Below, piece after piece: positions 19,110-27,981 of a stretch of DNA of 64,000 nt. The notes under the pieces were generated by a model. It did not search any database and was not told the origin of the DNA. It worked only from the letters and a program-made list of their open reading frames with translations. The position numbers and the translations under genes are program-made. The stretch covers positions 186,001-250,000 of the forward strand of contig JADJVK010000002.1 of the NCBI GenBank assembly GCA_016710625.1, in the 5' to 3' direction. Positions within the stretch are counted from its first letter, which is position 1, and every line of letters begins with the position of its first letter. This DNA comes from Saprospiraceae bacterium. Lineage in GTDB: Bacteria > Bacteroidota > Bacteroidia > Chitinophagales > Saprospiraceae.

Positions 19110-19573
19110 CATCCTCTTTTGTTTGAAAGGTAATTTGTCACTATTTCGCTAATGACATCTTTCAAGAATATATTTTTCTTCTTCGCCAATTGTTTTAATG
19201 ATTCTAATTTGTCATTTTCAATTGTAAAAGTAATACGTTTTTTAGTCAATACATCATTAAATTCGATGGATGATTGCTCAACAGTTTCTCTAATAAGAAC
19301 ATCCAATCCACTTAAAGTTCTAATTGGAACTTTTCTGAAATTGTTATGAGCATTAGTGTTTTCGATATAAGATTTAGGATCATTAAAAGAATCTTCAAAT
19401 AATGAACTCAAATCTGAAGTAAACTTTTTACTAGATTTTCTTGTAACAATAGGCTTTTCGATAACTTCAGTGTGGTTATCAGATGTGACAACAGTCTCAT
19501 TCTCAAACACTTCTTTTTGTTTCGAAGTCTCAAAAATACTATCTAAACCGTTTGAAAATTTTTTCTTACTCAC
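19109..19573 (-). CDS. ParA partner protein: ribbon-helix-helix with duplicated ParB-like motif
   Basis: 154 residues, start GTG at 19573, 20 bases after the parA stop. The N-terminus KKFSNGLDSIFE (residues 4-15) is repeated as KKFTSDLSSLFE (49-60); both look like the short basic, L-x-S-L/I-F element at the N-terminus of ParB-type proteins that stimulates ParA ATPase. The middle is low-complexity and acidic. The last about 44 residues (KKRITFTIENDKLESLKQLAKKKN, then DVISEIVTNYL) read as a beta strand plus two helices, that is, a ribbon-helix-helix DNA-binding domain. No ParB nuclease/CTPase domain is present. Inferred: a DNA-binding partner of ParA. Whether it acts on the chromosome or another locus is unknown. 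Confidence 0.65.
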   Translation of the reverse strand: MSKKKFSNGLDSIFETSKQKEVFENETVVTSDNHTEVIEKPIVTRKSSKKFTSDLSSLFEDSFNDPKSYIENTNAHNNFRKVPIRTLSGLDVLIRETVEQSSIEFNDVLTKKRITFTIENDKLESLKQLAKKKNIFLKDVISEIVTNYLSNKRG

Positions 19574-19593
19574 AATAATGTTGCTTTTTGATT

Positions 19594-20340
19594 CTAAATT
19601 CTACTTAATATTTCTTTTGCTAAATTCAAATAATCTTCGGCTCCAGGACTTTTTGGGCTATAGCTGAAAATATCTTTTCTTTGAGCTGGAGCCTCAGCCA
19701 AAGCAATATTATCACGAATATAAGTATTAAATACCTTTTCTGCAAAATATTTTTTAATTGTTTCTACAACATCTCTATTCAATACTTTTCTTGAGTCATA
19801 CATTGTGGGTAGCACCCCGCCAATTTCCAAGTTTTTATTTAATCTAAATTTGACCTTATCAATTACTTGTTTGATTTTCGCAACCCCTTGTAATGCAAGG
19901 AATTCTGTTTGTAAAGGGATAATAACATAATGGCTACTAGTTAATGCATTCAAAGTCAATAATCCCAATGATGGAGGGCAATCAATCAAGATAAAATCAT
20001 ATTCACTTTCTAATGGAGAAAATAATTCTCTTAATATATATTCTCTTCCAGCCTCATTTATCAACTCCATTTCTGCCCCCGACAAATCTAAAGAGGAGGT
20101 TATGACGTCCATATTGGGTTTTACATTGAAAGGAACCAAATCAGATTCTCCTCTGATTGACTCATAAATAGAATATTTTTGTCTTGAAATTCCTAACGAA
20201 AGTGTTAGATTAGCCTGAGGGTCAAGGTCAATCAATAATACCTTTTTACCTAATTCCACTAATGCAGCCCCAATATTGATTGTACTAGTTGTCTTCCCAA
20301 CACCGCCTTTGTGATTTAACAAAGAGATAATAACACTCAT
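19594..20340 (-). CDS. parA: ParA/Soj family partitioning ATPase
   Basis: 248 residues. Deviant Walker A motif LNHKGGVGKTTSTINIG at residues 8-24 with both signature lysines, A' motif LLIDLDPQANLTLSLG, and B motif YDFILIDCPPSLGLLTLNAL; the C-terminal half contains VLNRDVVETIKKYF and the conserved SPGAEDYLNLAKEI end. ParA proteins form ATP-dependent dimers on DNA and position DNA or protein cargo. ATG start at 20340. It heads a two-gene operon with the ribbon-helix-helix protein and is divergent from the S24 repressor gene, 220 bases away. Confidence 0.93.
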   Translation of the reverse strand: MSVIISLLNHKGGVGKTTSTINIGAALVELGKKVLLIDLDPQANLTLSLGISRQKYSIYESIRGESDLVPFNVKPNMDVITSSLDLSGAEMELINEAGREYILRELFSPLESEYDFILIDCPPSLGLLTLNALTSSHYVIIPLQTEFLALQGVAKIKQVIDKVKFRLNKNLEIGGVLPTMYDSRKVLNRDVVETIKKYFAEKVFNTYIRDNIALAEAPAQRKDIFSYSPKSPGAEDYLNLAKEILSRI

Positions 20341-20481
20341 ATTTACTTTGACAATTTTATGTTTACATTATGATGTTACAAAAGTAAGAAAATAACTTGA
20401 AACATCTGATAAATAATATAAAAAATATTATAAAAAAAAATATCTGTTTTTTCTGCCAACAAAATATTTTAAAAAAATATA

Positions 20482-20519
20482 AATAAATTGTTTTATTTCA
20501 ATAAATTGTTTTAACTTTG
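20482..20519 (+). promoter_or_regulatory. Promoter with repeated operator upstream of the S24 repressor gene
   Basis: The 14-mer AATAAATTGTTTTA occurs twice, at 20482-20495 and 20500-20513, 18 bases apart. The TTG of the first copy (20488-20490) is placed as the -33 element, and the second copy overlaps the -7 box TAACTTTG (20512-20519), 21-base spacing. A repressor on these repeats would block both promoter elements. The same arrangement occurs before umuD at 59515-59555. Confidence 0.65.
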
Positions 20520-20560
20520 CTAGCGATTATAAAATTATTTGTTGGGTAAATTTTTCAATT

Positions 20561-21313
20561 ATGATAGGCGAAGATAGATTAGAGCTGAATAATCGTTTCA
20601 TACAAGTTTTTAATATGTTGGTTGACAACGGTGAAATCGTTTTGAATGACAGAAGTGGCAAAGGAATGGGTGATTTTGCTGAAAGAATAATTGGAAACAG
20701 AGCTTATGGTCATATTGTGAGAGCCTATTTGGACCCTAGCGACAAAAGAGTAATTGATTATAAACATATTAGTAACCTTTGTAAAGAGTTTGGAATCAAT
20801 GAGTCCTATATGCTGAAAGGAATAGGAACGCCATTTGGAAAAGTAGAAAGAGCAGCAGAAAAACCAAATAATTCTGCTGGATATTACGAACCCAAATCGA
20901 ATATTATTTTCACTAATGTTAAGGCATTTGCAGGGTCACAAGTTGATACCGACAGTTTTAGTGTCGAGGACAATTCTACCTTTTCTATTCCAGGAATGAA
21001 TGGTAGCGGTTATGTCGCTTTTCCAATTGAAGGAAATTCAATGGAGCCTGTTATAAATAATGGAGACATTGTGATTTGCAAAGAATTGGGCAGTATAAGT
21101 GATATTAAAGACAATGAGATTTATGCCATAAAAAATAATGGTCAAGTCTGGGTGAAATATGTCCAAAAAATATTCATGAATCAAAAATCTAAAGTAATTC
21201 CTCATAAATTAAAACTCATCTCAGCTAATTATTTGGAACATGATCCTTTTGAAGAAGAGGTGAATAACAGTACGAAATTGTTCAAAGTTATCAGAAAGAT
21301 TACTAAAATTTAA
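20561..21313 (+). CDS. LexA-like S24 family transcriptional repressor
   Basis: 250 residues. N-terminal half: a divergent helix-turn-helix region (about 1-90) in which no classical LexA wing is obvious; then an S24 peptidase/LexA domain with the Ala124-Gly125 cleavage pair in VKAFAGSQVD, the catalytic Ser160 in EGNSMEP, and the catalytic Lys in GQVWVKYV. The family cleaves itself when RecA is activated, which releases its target genes. Repeats over its own promoter suggest autoregulation and similar repeats lie before umuD, so it is a candidate SOS-type regulator. It may equally be a phage-type repressor; no phage genes are nearby. Confidence 0.85.
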   Translation: MIGEDRLELNNRFIQVFNMLVDNGEIVLNDRSGKGMGDFAERIIGNRAYGHIVRAYLDPSDKRVIDYKHISNLCKEFGINESYMLKGIGTPFGKVERAAEKPNNSAGYYEPKSNIIFTNVKAFAGSQVDTDSFSVEDNSTFSIPGMNGSGYVAFPIEGNSMEPVINNGDIVICKELGSISDIKDNEIYAIKNNGQVWVKYVQKIFMNQKSKVIPHKLKLISANYLEHDPFEEEVNNSTKLFKVIRKITKI

Positions 21314-21358
21314 ACCTTTATGGTTCAATGTTTTTACCTTTGATACAAACATTGAATT

Positions 21359-22089
21359 ATGAATTTAGATTTAATAAATAGGAATGCACTAGTTTGTGGG
21401 GCGAGTAAAGGAATTGGTCGTTCTATTGCAATTGAGCTAGCAAAAATGGGTGCAAATGTGACAGTAGCATCCAGAAATGAGCAAAAACTCAAAGAATTGG
21501 TAGCAGAATTGCCCAATAATCATCAACAACATCAATTTTTGGTCATCGATACATCAGATTCTTCTCCACTAAAAAGTATCATAGAAAAATTGGTGGTCCC
21601 ATCACAGAAGCAAAGCCAGATGCTTTCCTCGAAGCATATACCAACCACATTATTGCCAGTCATATCATTGCTAGTGGGTTGATACCTAAAATGAAATCCG
21701 AGAAATTTGGGAGGATTATCAATATTATTTCTACATCCGTAAAACAACCAATTGACGGTTTAGGTGTTAGTAATACGACCAGAGCTGCGATGGCAAACTG
21801 GGCAAAAACAATGGCTAATGAATTAGCTGAATTTGGGATTACTGTCAATAATGTATTGCCTGGACCAACAGAAACTGAAAGATTGGAAGCCATCCACAAA
21901 GCAGAATCTGCTAAAAAAGGGATTACTTTCGAACAAGCAGAAAATGATAGAAAGAGCAAAATTCCGATGAAAAGATTTGGAAAGGCAGAGGAAGTGGCAG
22001 CAGCTGCTGCATTTTTAGCTAGTCCAGCTGCTTCTTTTATCACAGGTATCAATTTACCTGTTGACGGTGGTTTGACAAGAAATTTATAG
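21359..22089 (+). pseudogene. SDR family oxidoreductase with internal deletion and frameshift
   Basis: The N-terminal Rossmann part is intact (ALVCGASKGIGRSIAIELAKMGANVTVASRNEQK) up to KSIIEKL near 21590. There the frame changes, and the second frame resumes as KIGGPITEAKPDAFLEAYTNH, skipping the conserved NNxGGP strand that should sit between. So some 40-50 bases are missing, not one base. The rest is well preserved: IINIISTSVKQPIDGLGVSNTTRAAMANWAKTMANELAEFGI, NNVLPGPTETERL, AAFLASPAASFITGINLPVDGGLTRNL. The normal Tyr-x3-Lys pair is replaced by Asn/Arg-like residues (SNTTRAA), as in a related SDR subgroup. A TACCTTTG -7-like element lies at 21335. Three bases separate it from ubiX. Confidence 0.82.
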
Positions 22090-22092
22090 ATT

Positions 22093-22650
22093 ATGAAAAA
22101 AATTGTATTGGCAATTGGAGGTTCTAGTGGTTCGATTTATGCAAAGGTGCTGATGGATAAGTTGGTATTGCTACAGAACCAATGGGAAGCTATTGGGGTG
22201 GTGATGAGCGATAATGCTAGATACAATTGGAAATTGGAGATTGGTGATTTTGAGGAAAAGAAGTATCCTTTTAACTTCTTTGCTAAAAATGATTTTAATG
22301 CCCCATTTGCCTCAGGCTCTGCCAAATATGACACAATGATTATTTGCCCATCATCGATGGGATTGGTTGGAAGAATTGCGAATGGTATCTCAGATGATTT
22401 GACGACAAGAGCCGCAGATGTCATTTTGAAAGAAAGGAGGAAATTAATTGTGGTGCCTAGAGAAACGCCCTTCAACTTAATTCATTTGAGGAATATGACC
22501 ACACTAACTGAAGCTGGAGCTATTATTTGCCCTGCTTGTCCTTCATTTTATACTCAACCAAATACACTAGAAGAAATTGCATCAACAGTAGTAGATAGAA
22601 TTTTGGATTTAGCTGGATTTGATATTAAAACCAAAAGATGGAATGATTAA
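22093..22650 (+). CDS. ubiX: UbiX family flavin prenyltransferase
   Basis: 185 residues. Makes prenylated FMN, the cofactor of UbiD decarboxylases. Seen: the N-terminal FMN-binding motif LAIGGSSGSIYAKVLMDKL, the S-G-S-A-K and ICPSSMGLVGRIANGISDDLTTRAADVILKERRKL core, and the signature VPRETPFNLIHLRNM. The pattern is that of a typical UbiX/Pad1. In Bacteroidota it supports menaquinone or aromatic metabolism. It follows the broken SDR gene by three bases, so they were probably one transcript. No ubiD is present. A hairpin directly after the stop serves as terminator for an RNA on the other strand. Confidence 0.95.
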   Translation: MKKIVLAIGGSSGSIYAKVLMDKLVLLQNQWEAIGVVMSDNARYNWKLEIGDFEEKKYPFNFFAKNDFNAPFASGSAKYDTMIICPSSMGLVGRIANGISDDLTTRAADVILKERRKLIVVPRETPFNLIHLRNMTTLTEAGAIICPACPSFYTQPNTLEEIASTVVDRILDLAGFDIKTKRWND

Positions 22651-22722
22651 AAAAAATCTCCTACATCCGAAATTTGGCGGGTGATGTAGGAGAATAAATT
22701 ATACTATGAGAAAACTACACAT
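22649..22722 (-). ncRNA. Candidate small RNA (about 70 nt) antisense to the ubiX end
   Basis: Read on the minus strand, a promoter (22757-22725) is followed within 75 bases by an 11-bp perfect stem TCTCCTACATC / GATGTAGGAGA (22693-22683 and 22667-22657) and eight T, that is, a full terminator. The predicted transcript starts near 22722 and ends in the ubiX stop codon. It also contains a 7-codon frame MCSFLIV (22722-22699) that would begin at or next to the 5' end, so a leaderless peptide is an alternative. No protein-coding gene follows in this direction. Confidence 0.55.
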
Positions 22723-22724
22723 GT

Positions 22725-22757
22725 CAAAGATATGGTAAAAAAATTGAAAATTCCAAA
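22725..22757 (-). promoter_or_regulatory. Promoter of the candidate small RNA
   Basis: On the minus strand, TTTG (22757-22754) and TATCTTTG (22732-22725) with a 21-base spacer match the Bacteroidota -33/-7 pattern. Confidence 0.6.
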
Positions 22758-22844
22758 CACATTACAATTTTTATTAATATTTAGTTGATAAATTTTCAAT
22801 TTATTAAAATGTAAATATGTATAAGTTTGAAAATATATAAGAAT

Positions 22845-23156
22845 ATGAATTTAAGAAAATATATATACTTTTTTATTTTTTTTGTTTATTTTATGACAAG
22901 ACAAATGGATTTATATAGCCAAAATAATTCCTATTTAAAAATTCTTGATAACTACTCCACTATAAATTACCAATTTGATAAATATCAACCTCCAACTTTC
23001 AATAAAAAGGTAGAAATGCCTCAATTATACCAAATTCAATCATTGCCATTTTTTTGCAAAATGGAAGCTAAGTGGGACAAAAAGTTGAATATTCCCTTTC
23101 GATTCAGACTAGGCTCTGTCGATTATGTAGATGAAATGGAAGGGAAGAAAAAATAG
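22845..23156 (+). CDS. Small secreted protein of a Bacteroidota family, unknown function
   Basis: 103 residues from ATG 22845 (the TTG further upstream is inside poor leader sequence). Hydrophobic signal MNLRKYIYFFIFFVYFMTRQ and a cleavage region LYSQ. The C-terminal part, LPFFCKMEAKWDKKLNIPFRFRLGSVDYVDEMEGK, is a pattern (single Cys, F-R-x-R-L-G-x-x-x-Y-V-x-x-x-E-G) I associate with short conserved exported proteins of this phylum. No enzyme motif. It faces rfbD tail to tail. Confidence 0.7.
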   Translation: MNLRKYIYFFIFFVYFMTRQMDLYSQNNSYLKILDNYSTINYQFDKYQPPTFNKKVEMPQLYQIQSLPFFCKMEAKWDKKLNIPFRFRLGSVDYVDEMEGKKK

Positions 23157-23167
23157 TTTTTTAAGTC

Positions 23168-24040
23168 CTAAATTTCTTTCAAACATTTCCTGACACTATC
23201 CATCCAATTTGGAATTTCAATACCAAAAGTTGTTTTTATTTTCGTTTTGTCTAAAAGGCTAAATGCTGGCCTTTTGGCAGGAGTGGGATAGGCTTCACTC
23301 AAAATCGGATTGAGTTTGCAATGCATTTTTTGAGTATCAAATATGATTTTAGCAAAGTCGTACCAACTGGCAACCCCTTCATTACTATAGTGATAGGTGT
23401 CGAATAGCAATTCTTTTGCCACCAATTTTTTCTCCACTTTATCGATAATGGATAAGAGGGCATTTGCTAAATCAAAAACATAGGTTGGCGTTCCAATCTG
23501 ATCATAAACTACATTCATAGTTTCTCTTTCTGCTCCATATTTCAACATGGTTTTCAGAAAATTATGCCCAAAAGGTGCATAAACCCAAGAAGTTCGAATC
23601 ACCATGGTTTGTTGGTTGGCTGATTTTGCCGCTAATTCGCCGAGTAATTTAGAGGTGGCATAGACGCCCATTGGTTGGACTTCTTGATTTTCAGTTATTG
23701 GAATTCCTTGATTTCCATTATAAACATAATCTGTAGATATATGAATCAAGGGAATTTGTAGTAAATGACAAGCTTCAGCCAGATTTTTTGCACCATTAAC
23801 ATTCACTTGGTGTGCCAATTCCTCTTCAGTTTCAGCTTTATCCACAGCGGTGTAAGCAGCAGCATTGATGCAATAATCAAAGCTTTCTCTTCTGAATAAT
23901 CCATTGATTCTGAATTGCTGTGTAATATCAAGTTCCGCTTTATCCACAGCCATGATTTGGAATTGCGGGTATTTTTTTGCTAAAATAGTCAATGCTTTTC
24001 CCAATTGGCCATTGGATCCAGTGACAAGAATCTTTTTCAT
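23168..24040 (-). CDS. rfbD: dTDP-4-dehydrorhamnose reductase
   Basis: 290 residues. Last step of dTDP-L-rhamnose synthesis. Seen: the NAD(P)-binding motif VTGSNGQLGKAL, INAAAYTAVDKAE, the active-site region HISTDYVYNG with Tyr and Lys in GVYATSKLLGE, VIRTSWVYAPFGHNFLKTML, and a C-terminal RPAFSLLDKTKI region that contacts substrate. It follows rfbC on the minus strand with 12 bases between them, so the two form one unit; rfbA and rfbB are not in the window. Confidence 0.95.
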   Translation of the reverse strand: MKKILVTGSNGQLGKALTILAKKYPQFQIMAVDKAELDITQQFRINGLFRRESFDYCINAAAYTAVDKAETEEELAHQVNVNGAKNLAEACHLLQIPLIHISTDYVYNGNQGIPITENQEVQPMGVYATSKLLGELAAKSANQQTMVIRTSWVYAPFGHNFLKTMLKYGAERETMNVVYDQIGTPTYVFDLANALLSIIDKVEKKLVAKELLFDTYHYSNEGVASWYDFAKIIFDTQKMHCKLNPILSEAYPTPAKRPAFSLLDKTKIKTTFGIEIPNWMDSVRKCLKEI

Positions 24041-24052
24041 AGAATGTTGCTA

Positions 24053-24595
24053 TTAATTTTTATGATGACCAAAATGGGGATAATCTTTATCTTTTGGCGA
24101 CAATAAAATATCTTCCAATGGAATTTCCCAGTTGATATTCAAGTACTTATCATTATAATTGAGCCCGCCTTCAGTTTGTTTGTTGTACAAATTGTCACAT
24201 TTATAACAGAATATAGCCGTTTCACTCAATACTAAATAGCCATGAGCAAACCCTCTAGGGACAAATAATTGTTTTGCATTTGCTGCACTCAATCGGATGC
24301 TATACCATTCACCATAAGTTTTTGAATGAGGTCTTAAATCAACAGCCACATCCAGCACTTCGCCTTCAATCACTCTGACTAATTTTGCTTGAGCAGCAGC
24401 ACCTACTTGGTAGTGCAATCCTCTCAGTACGCCATAGGTTGAAAAAGCTTGATTGTCTTGCACAAAAACTGCATCAATCCCGCCAGCTTCGAAAGTCTTT
24501 TGATTATAGCTTTCAAAAAAGTAACCTCTATCGTCTTTCCAAATTTGTGGTTCGAAAACAATTAATCCCTCAATTGGTGTAGTATGAAATGGCAT
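24053..24595 (-). CDS. rfbC: dTDP-4-dehydrorhamnose 3,5-epimerase
   Basis: 180 residues, the standard length. Cupin-fold epimerase that makes dTDP-4-keto-L-rhamnose. Seen: GLIVFEPQIWKDDRGYFFESYN, QDNQAFSTYGVLRGLHYQ with the catalytic His in LRGLHYQ, AKLVRVIEGEVLDVAVDLR, and the VPRGFAHGYLVLSE segment with the second active-site residues. First gene of the rfbC-rfbD unit. The product feeds rhamnose into surface polysaccharide. Confidence 0.96.
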   Translation of the reverse strand: MPFHTTPIEGLIVFEPQIWKDDRGYFFESYNQKTFEAGGIDAVFVQDNQAFSTYGVLRGLHYQVGAAAQAKLVRVIEGEVLDVAVDLRPHSKTYGEWYSIRLSAANAKQLFVPRGFAHGYLVLSETAIFCYKCDNLYNKQTEGGLNYNDKYLNINWEIPLEDILLSPKDKDYPHFGHHKN

Positions 24596-24691
24596 TTATT
24601 CTAATATTTGTTGGGTAAAAATAAGCAATATATTAAAATTAGCAACAAATAAAATTTCATTGAGTTAAATTGTATTCAATTGAATACAAAG

Positions 24692-25357
24692 ATGAGTAAG
24701 CTAATTGATTATATTTTATTTGATTTTGATGGCGTAATCATTGATAGTGAGATTATTGCGACAAATGCGATTTTAGAAGTGTTGAAACCTGTTGGGTATG
24801 AAAGTGATGTGAATACTTATGCACAGCAATTTTCGGGAATGATGGAAAGAGAAGTTTTTGAAATTATTAAAAATCAACTGAAAATAAAGGATATTCAACC
24901 CTATATTGACGAATATAAAGCATTGTTTTGGGAGAAATATGACAAAGAACTGCAATGTATTGAAGGAATGGATGATTTGATTCGGAACTTAAGCATTTCA
25001 AAATCAATTGTTTCTAATAGCAATTTGGATTATATGGTAAAAAGTGTAGAAAAAATTGACTTAGCTGCCCATTTCGATCAATTGTTTTCTTCACAAATGG
25101 TGAAAAAACCAAAGCCATTTCCTGATTTATATAATTTTGCTGTTGAACAGCTGAATCTTGACAAAAGCAAAACTATAGTGGTGGAGGATAGTCCGACTGG
25201 AGTTCAAGCTGCAAAATCGGCTGGATTAAAAGTAATCGGGTTTTTAGGAGCTGGACATATTTTTGATGGACATGAGCAATTGTTGAAGAAAAAAGGAGCT
25301 GATTTGATTGCGAAGAATGCTAATGAGTTAAAAAATATTTTAATTGAGATGAATTAA
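24692..25357 (+). CDS. HAD-superfamily phosphatase/phosphoglucomutase-like hydrolase
   Basis: 221 residues from ATG 24692 (MSKLIDYILFDFDGVIIDSE); an upstream in-frame TTG at 24680 is unlikely. Motif I DFDGVIIDSE with the nucleophile Asp, motif II Ser in SIVSNSN, motif III Lys in KKPKPFPDLY, motif IV EDSPTGVQAAKSAG. Subfamily IA with a cap after motif I, close to beta-phosphoglucomutase and YniC-like sugar phosphatases. Substrate unknown. Divergent from rfbC. Confidence 0.88.
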   Translation: MSKLIDYILFDFDGVIIDSEIIATNAILEVLKPVGYESDVNTYAQQFSGMMEREVFEIIKNQLKIKDIQPYIDEYKALFWEKYDKELQCIEGMDDLIRNLSISKSIVSNSNLDYMVKSVEKIDLAAHFDQLFSSQMVKKPKPFPDLYNFAVEQLNLDKSKTIVVEDSPTGVQAAKSAGLKVIGFLGAGHIFDGHEQLLKKKGADLIAKNANELKNILIEMN

Positions 25358-25509
25358 TTATTTGTTAAGATTTTGATTGTATTTTATTAAACTAATAAAT
25401 AATTATATTTTAGCTGATAAATATATGGTTTTCAATTAATTGAATCTAACGATTCAACATCATTGTTTACTGGAAATCAACTATAATTTTACCATTAAAA
25501 TACAATCAA

Positions 25510-27425
25510 ATGACTAAAAAATACTTTACCAGCCTTATTTTTTTATTCTCATTTTCACTATCTATAAGTGTTTATTCACAAAATCTTGTAAATAACCCAG
25601 GTTTTGAAACTTTAGGAAGTTTATATTCTCATACAGGAGCAGAAAAGGGCGAAATGAATGCTTTAATGAAAAATTGGTCTTTCTCAGATACTCCTTTTCT
25701 TGTAATTGTGAAAATAAATACTTTTTTGGAGATATCCGATCTGATTATAATGACAACTGCAAGTTAGTAGCTCCTAAAGCTTTTAATGGATGCAATATGT
25801 CTTTGCTTTGGGCTGGTTATACAGTTGACAATGATAAAGTCCATGGAGCTTATATTTATACAAAATTAAACCAAACACTAAAAATTGGAAAAATATATGA
25901 AATTAGTTGTTGGTATTATATCTCAGCAGATACTTCCAATCAATATGTTCGGGAAATCATAAGTCATATCGGGTGCAACTTGACAAATGCAGAAAGTGAT
26001 GCAATGGCTAGAAATGTATATAGTTATTTGAGTGATTTTCCATATTGGTTTTTGCTTTTAAAAAATCCTCCAATTAAGACATGGTTTCAACAAAAGTGGT
26101 ATATCCGACCTACTTGTGAGTTGAACTTTTTGATTTTTGGAGAAACGACTGATGACAACTGGTCAAGACCCAAGAAAGAGTTAACATATTATACTTCTTT
26201 CAAATATTTTATAGATGATGTATCGGTGTTAGAAGTTGATAGTCAGCTGGTTGCGGATCAGAAAATTGTTCCAATATCATTTTGTAAGCCGATGCCTTCT
26301 AAAAAGAAAAAAAATATTCAAGAAGATTTTAGTCTTTATTTTTCATCAGGAAGTTCCACATTGAATGATTCTAATAAAATGCAATTAGATACATTAGCTA
26401 AAATATTAAACCAGCATAAAGATTTAATTATTTCTGTTGATGGGCATACAGATGATATTGGCAAGGAAAATCAAAACTTATCTGAAATGAGGGCAAAATC
26501 AGTTGTTGATTATTTGGTCCATAATAATAAAATAAACAAATTAAGATTGTTAACAAGAGGATTGGCGGATAAAATCCCAGCAATTAAAGGCAATGACGAA
26601 TTTGCCAGAAGCAAAAACAGAAGGGTAGAAATTCGTTTTACACAATATGGTATTCATGAAATATTTTATAGTGAGGCATTAAAGTATATTGAAAGAAATA
26701 ATTTAGATTCTGCATTTATTTTTATCAATAAATGGGTAAATGTGAAAAAAAATGAGCATAAAATATTTAGCCTATTTGATCCAAGATTGGAGCCAATAAA
26801 ATCTTCAGCAAAATGGAAAGCAATTGAATTGAAAATAAGAGAAGAGTATAGAAAATACAAAAAGAGTGAAGACGCATTTTTTTGGGATTCAATGTATTGT
26901 GTCGATCAAAGATATAGGACTTTAGAGCAGATGGTTAAAGGGTTAGGTGTTTTTGCAGATACCCCAGTAACTTTAATTCCGCTATTAGATAGTATCAATT
27001 ATTACAATTATGAAGAAAATAGTAGAAATATAGCACTACAAAAAATTGAAAAATCGGGATTCCCAAAATCATCTGAAGTAGGAGAAAGGGCAGCTTCTGC
27101 AGCCTTTTATTTTATTCAGCATAGCGACACTTTATTAATGAAGCAATATTTACCAACAATTGAACAATATTGTAAGGAAGGAGAGTTTGATTGGTATAAA
27201 TATATGATGATGTATGATAGAATTGAGAACAGAAGAGGAAATCCGCAATTATATTGCACACAGTTTGCTAGATATGAAAATGGATCAAAACATTTTGTGC
27301 TTTACAAACATTTTCCACCAGAAATAGTGAATGCAGCAAGAGCAAAACTAGGGGTGCCACCCAAAAATAGTTTTGACGACTCTTTTGATGTAGTTGGAGA
27401 GGAGTTATTTAAAAGAAAATATTGA
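25510..27425 (+). CDS. OmpA family protein with N-terminal carbohydrate-binding-like domain (frameshifted)
   Basis: Repaired length 638 residues. Signal peptide MTKKYFTSLIFLFSFSLSISVYSQ is followed by NLVNNPGFE, the start of a jelly-roll domain common in Bacteroidota surface proteins. The frame breaks at a T4 run (25695-25698); one more T gives CNCENKYFFGDIRSDYNDN and the long second frame. Next comes an OmpA domain (LYFSSGSSTLNDSNKMQLD, VDGHTDDIGKENQNLSEMRAKSVVDYL, RSKNRRVEIRFT), then a helical C-terminal domain of about 250 residues that I do not recognise. Expected at the outer membrane, peptidoglycan-bound. The break is probably a sequence error. Confidence 0.8.
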
Positions 27426-27456
27426 AATTAATGTGGATTTAAAATCGATTAAATTA

Positions 27457-27975
27457 TTATTTATTTTTGCTGTTAATTTTTAATAATAAAAGAATTGGAA
27501 GTACAATACCAACTATAGCGATTCCGAATTTTGTATAAACCATTGGTTCGAATAAAAAATCATTTCCAACCTGACTGGATTTTATCCATTTTTCTAATCT
27601 AATATTTTCACAAAAATCAAACATCCAGGCTAGTAATTGTAGCAAAGCAATTGTTTTAATAACGGATTTTATGGTTTTGTTTGTTGGGATATCCGTTATT
27701 TTATCATTCACATAAAACCCTAAACATAAGATGGCTGGAAATAAGGTGGACATAAAGATATAATCCAAACTTAACTGCTCATTTAGGAAAGCTTTCTGTT
27801 CCGATGAATTCCATTGGTTAATTTTATTTTGCAAATTTTCTTTACCATGAGGCAGTTCAAAATCAAAAATATTAAACGCTATCTGATGTTGTTTTTCAAA
27901 ATCAAATTCCTTGATTTTCATATTGATATTGGTGAAAATGGCTAAGGTGAATAGAAAATAATAAAGGTTTTTCAT
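27457..27975 (-). CDS. Four-helix integral membrane protein, unknown function
   Basis: 172 residues. A hydrophobic first segment (MKNLYYFLFTLAIFTNI), a soluble charged stretch with ELPHGKENLQNKINQWNSSEQKAFLNEQLSLDYIF, then three further membrane segments (about 70-90, 107-125, 148-166). Similar small membrane proteins with an L-S-L-D-Y-x-F-M motif exist in Bacteroidota but have no known job. Last gene of the barrel-lipoprotein-patatin operon, six bases after the patatin stop. Confidence 0.7.
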   Translation of the reverse strand: MKNLYYFLFTLAIFTNINMKIKEFDFEKQHQIAFNIFDFELPHGKENLQNKINQWNSSEQKAFLNEQLSLDYIFMSTLFPAILCLGFYVNDKITDIPTNKTIKSVIKTIALLQLLAWMFDFCENIRLEKWIKSSQVGNDFLFEPMVYTKFGIAIVGIVLPILLLLKINSKNK

Positions 27976-27981
27976 TTTTTG

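Noticed and set aside
19109..20560. Plasmid or prophage island around parA and the S24 repressor
   Set aside because: No replication, integrase, capsid or relaxase gene is nearby; housekeeping genes flank both sides.
22699..22722. MCSFLIV as a transcription-attenuation leader peptide
   Set aside because: No biosynthetic gene lies downstream of the terminator in that direction, so there is nothing to attenuate; kept only as an alternative reading of the small RNA.
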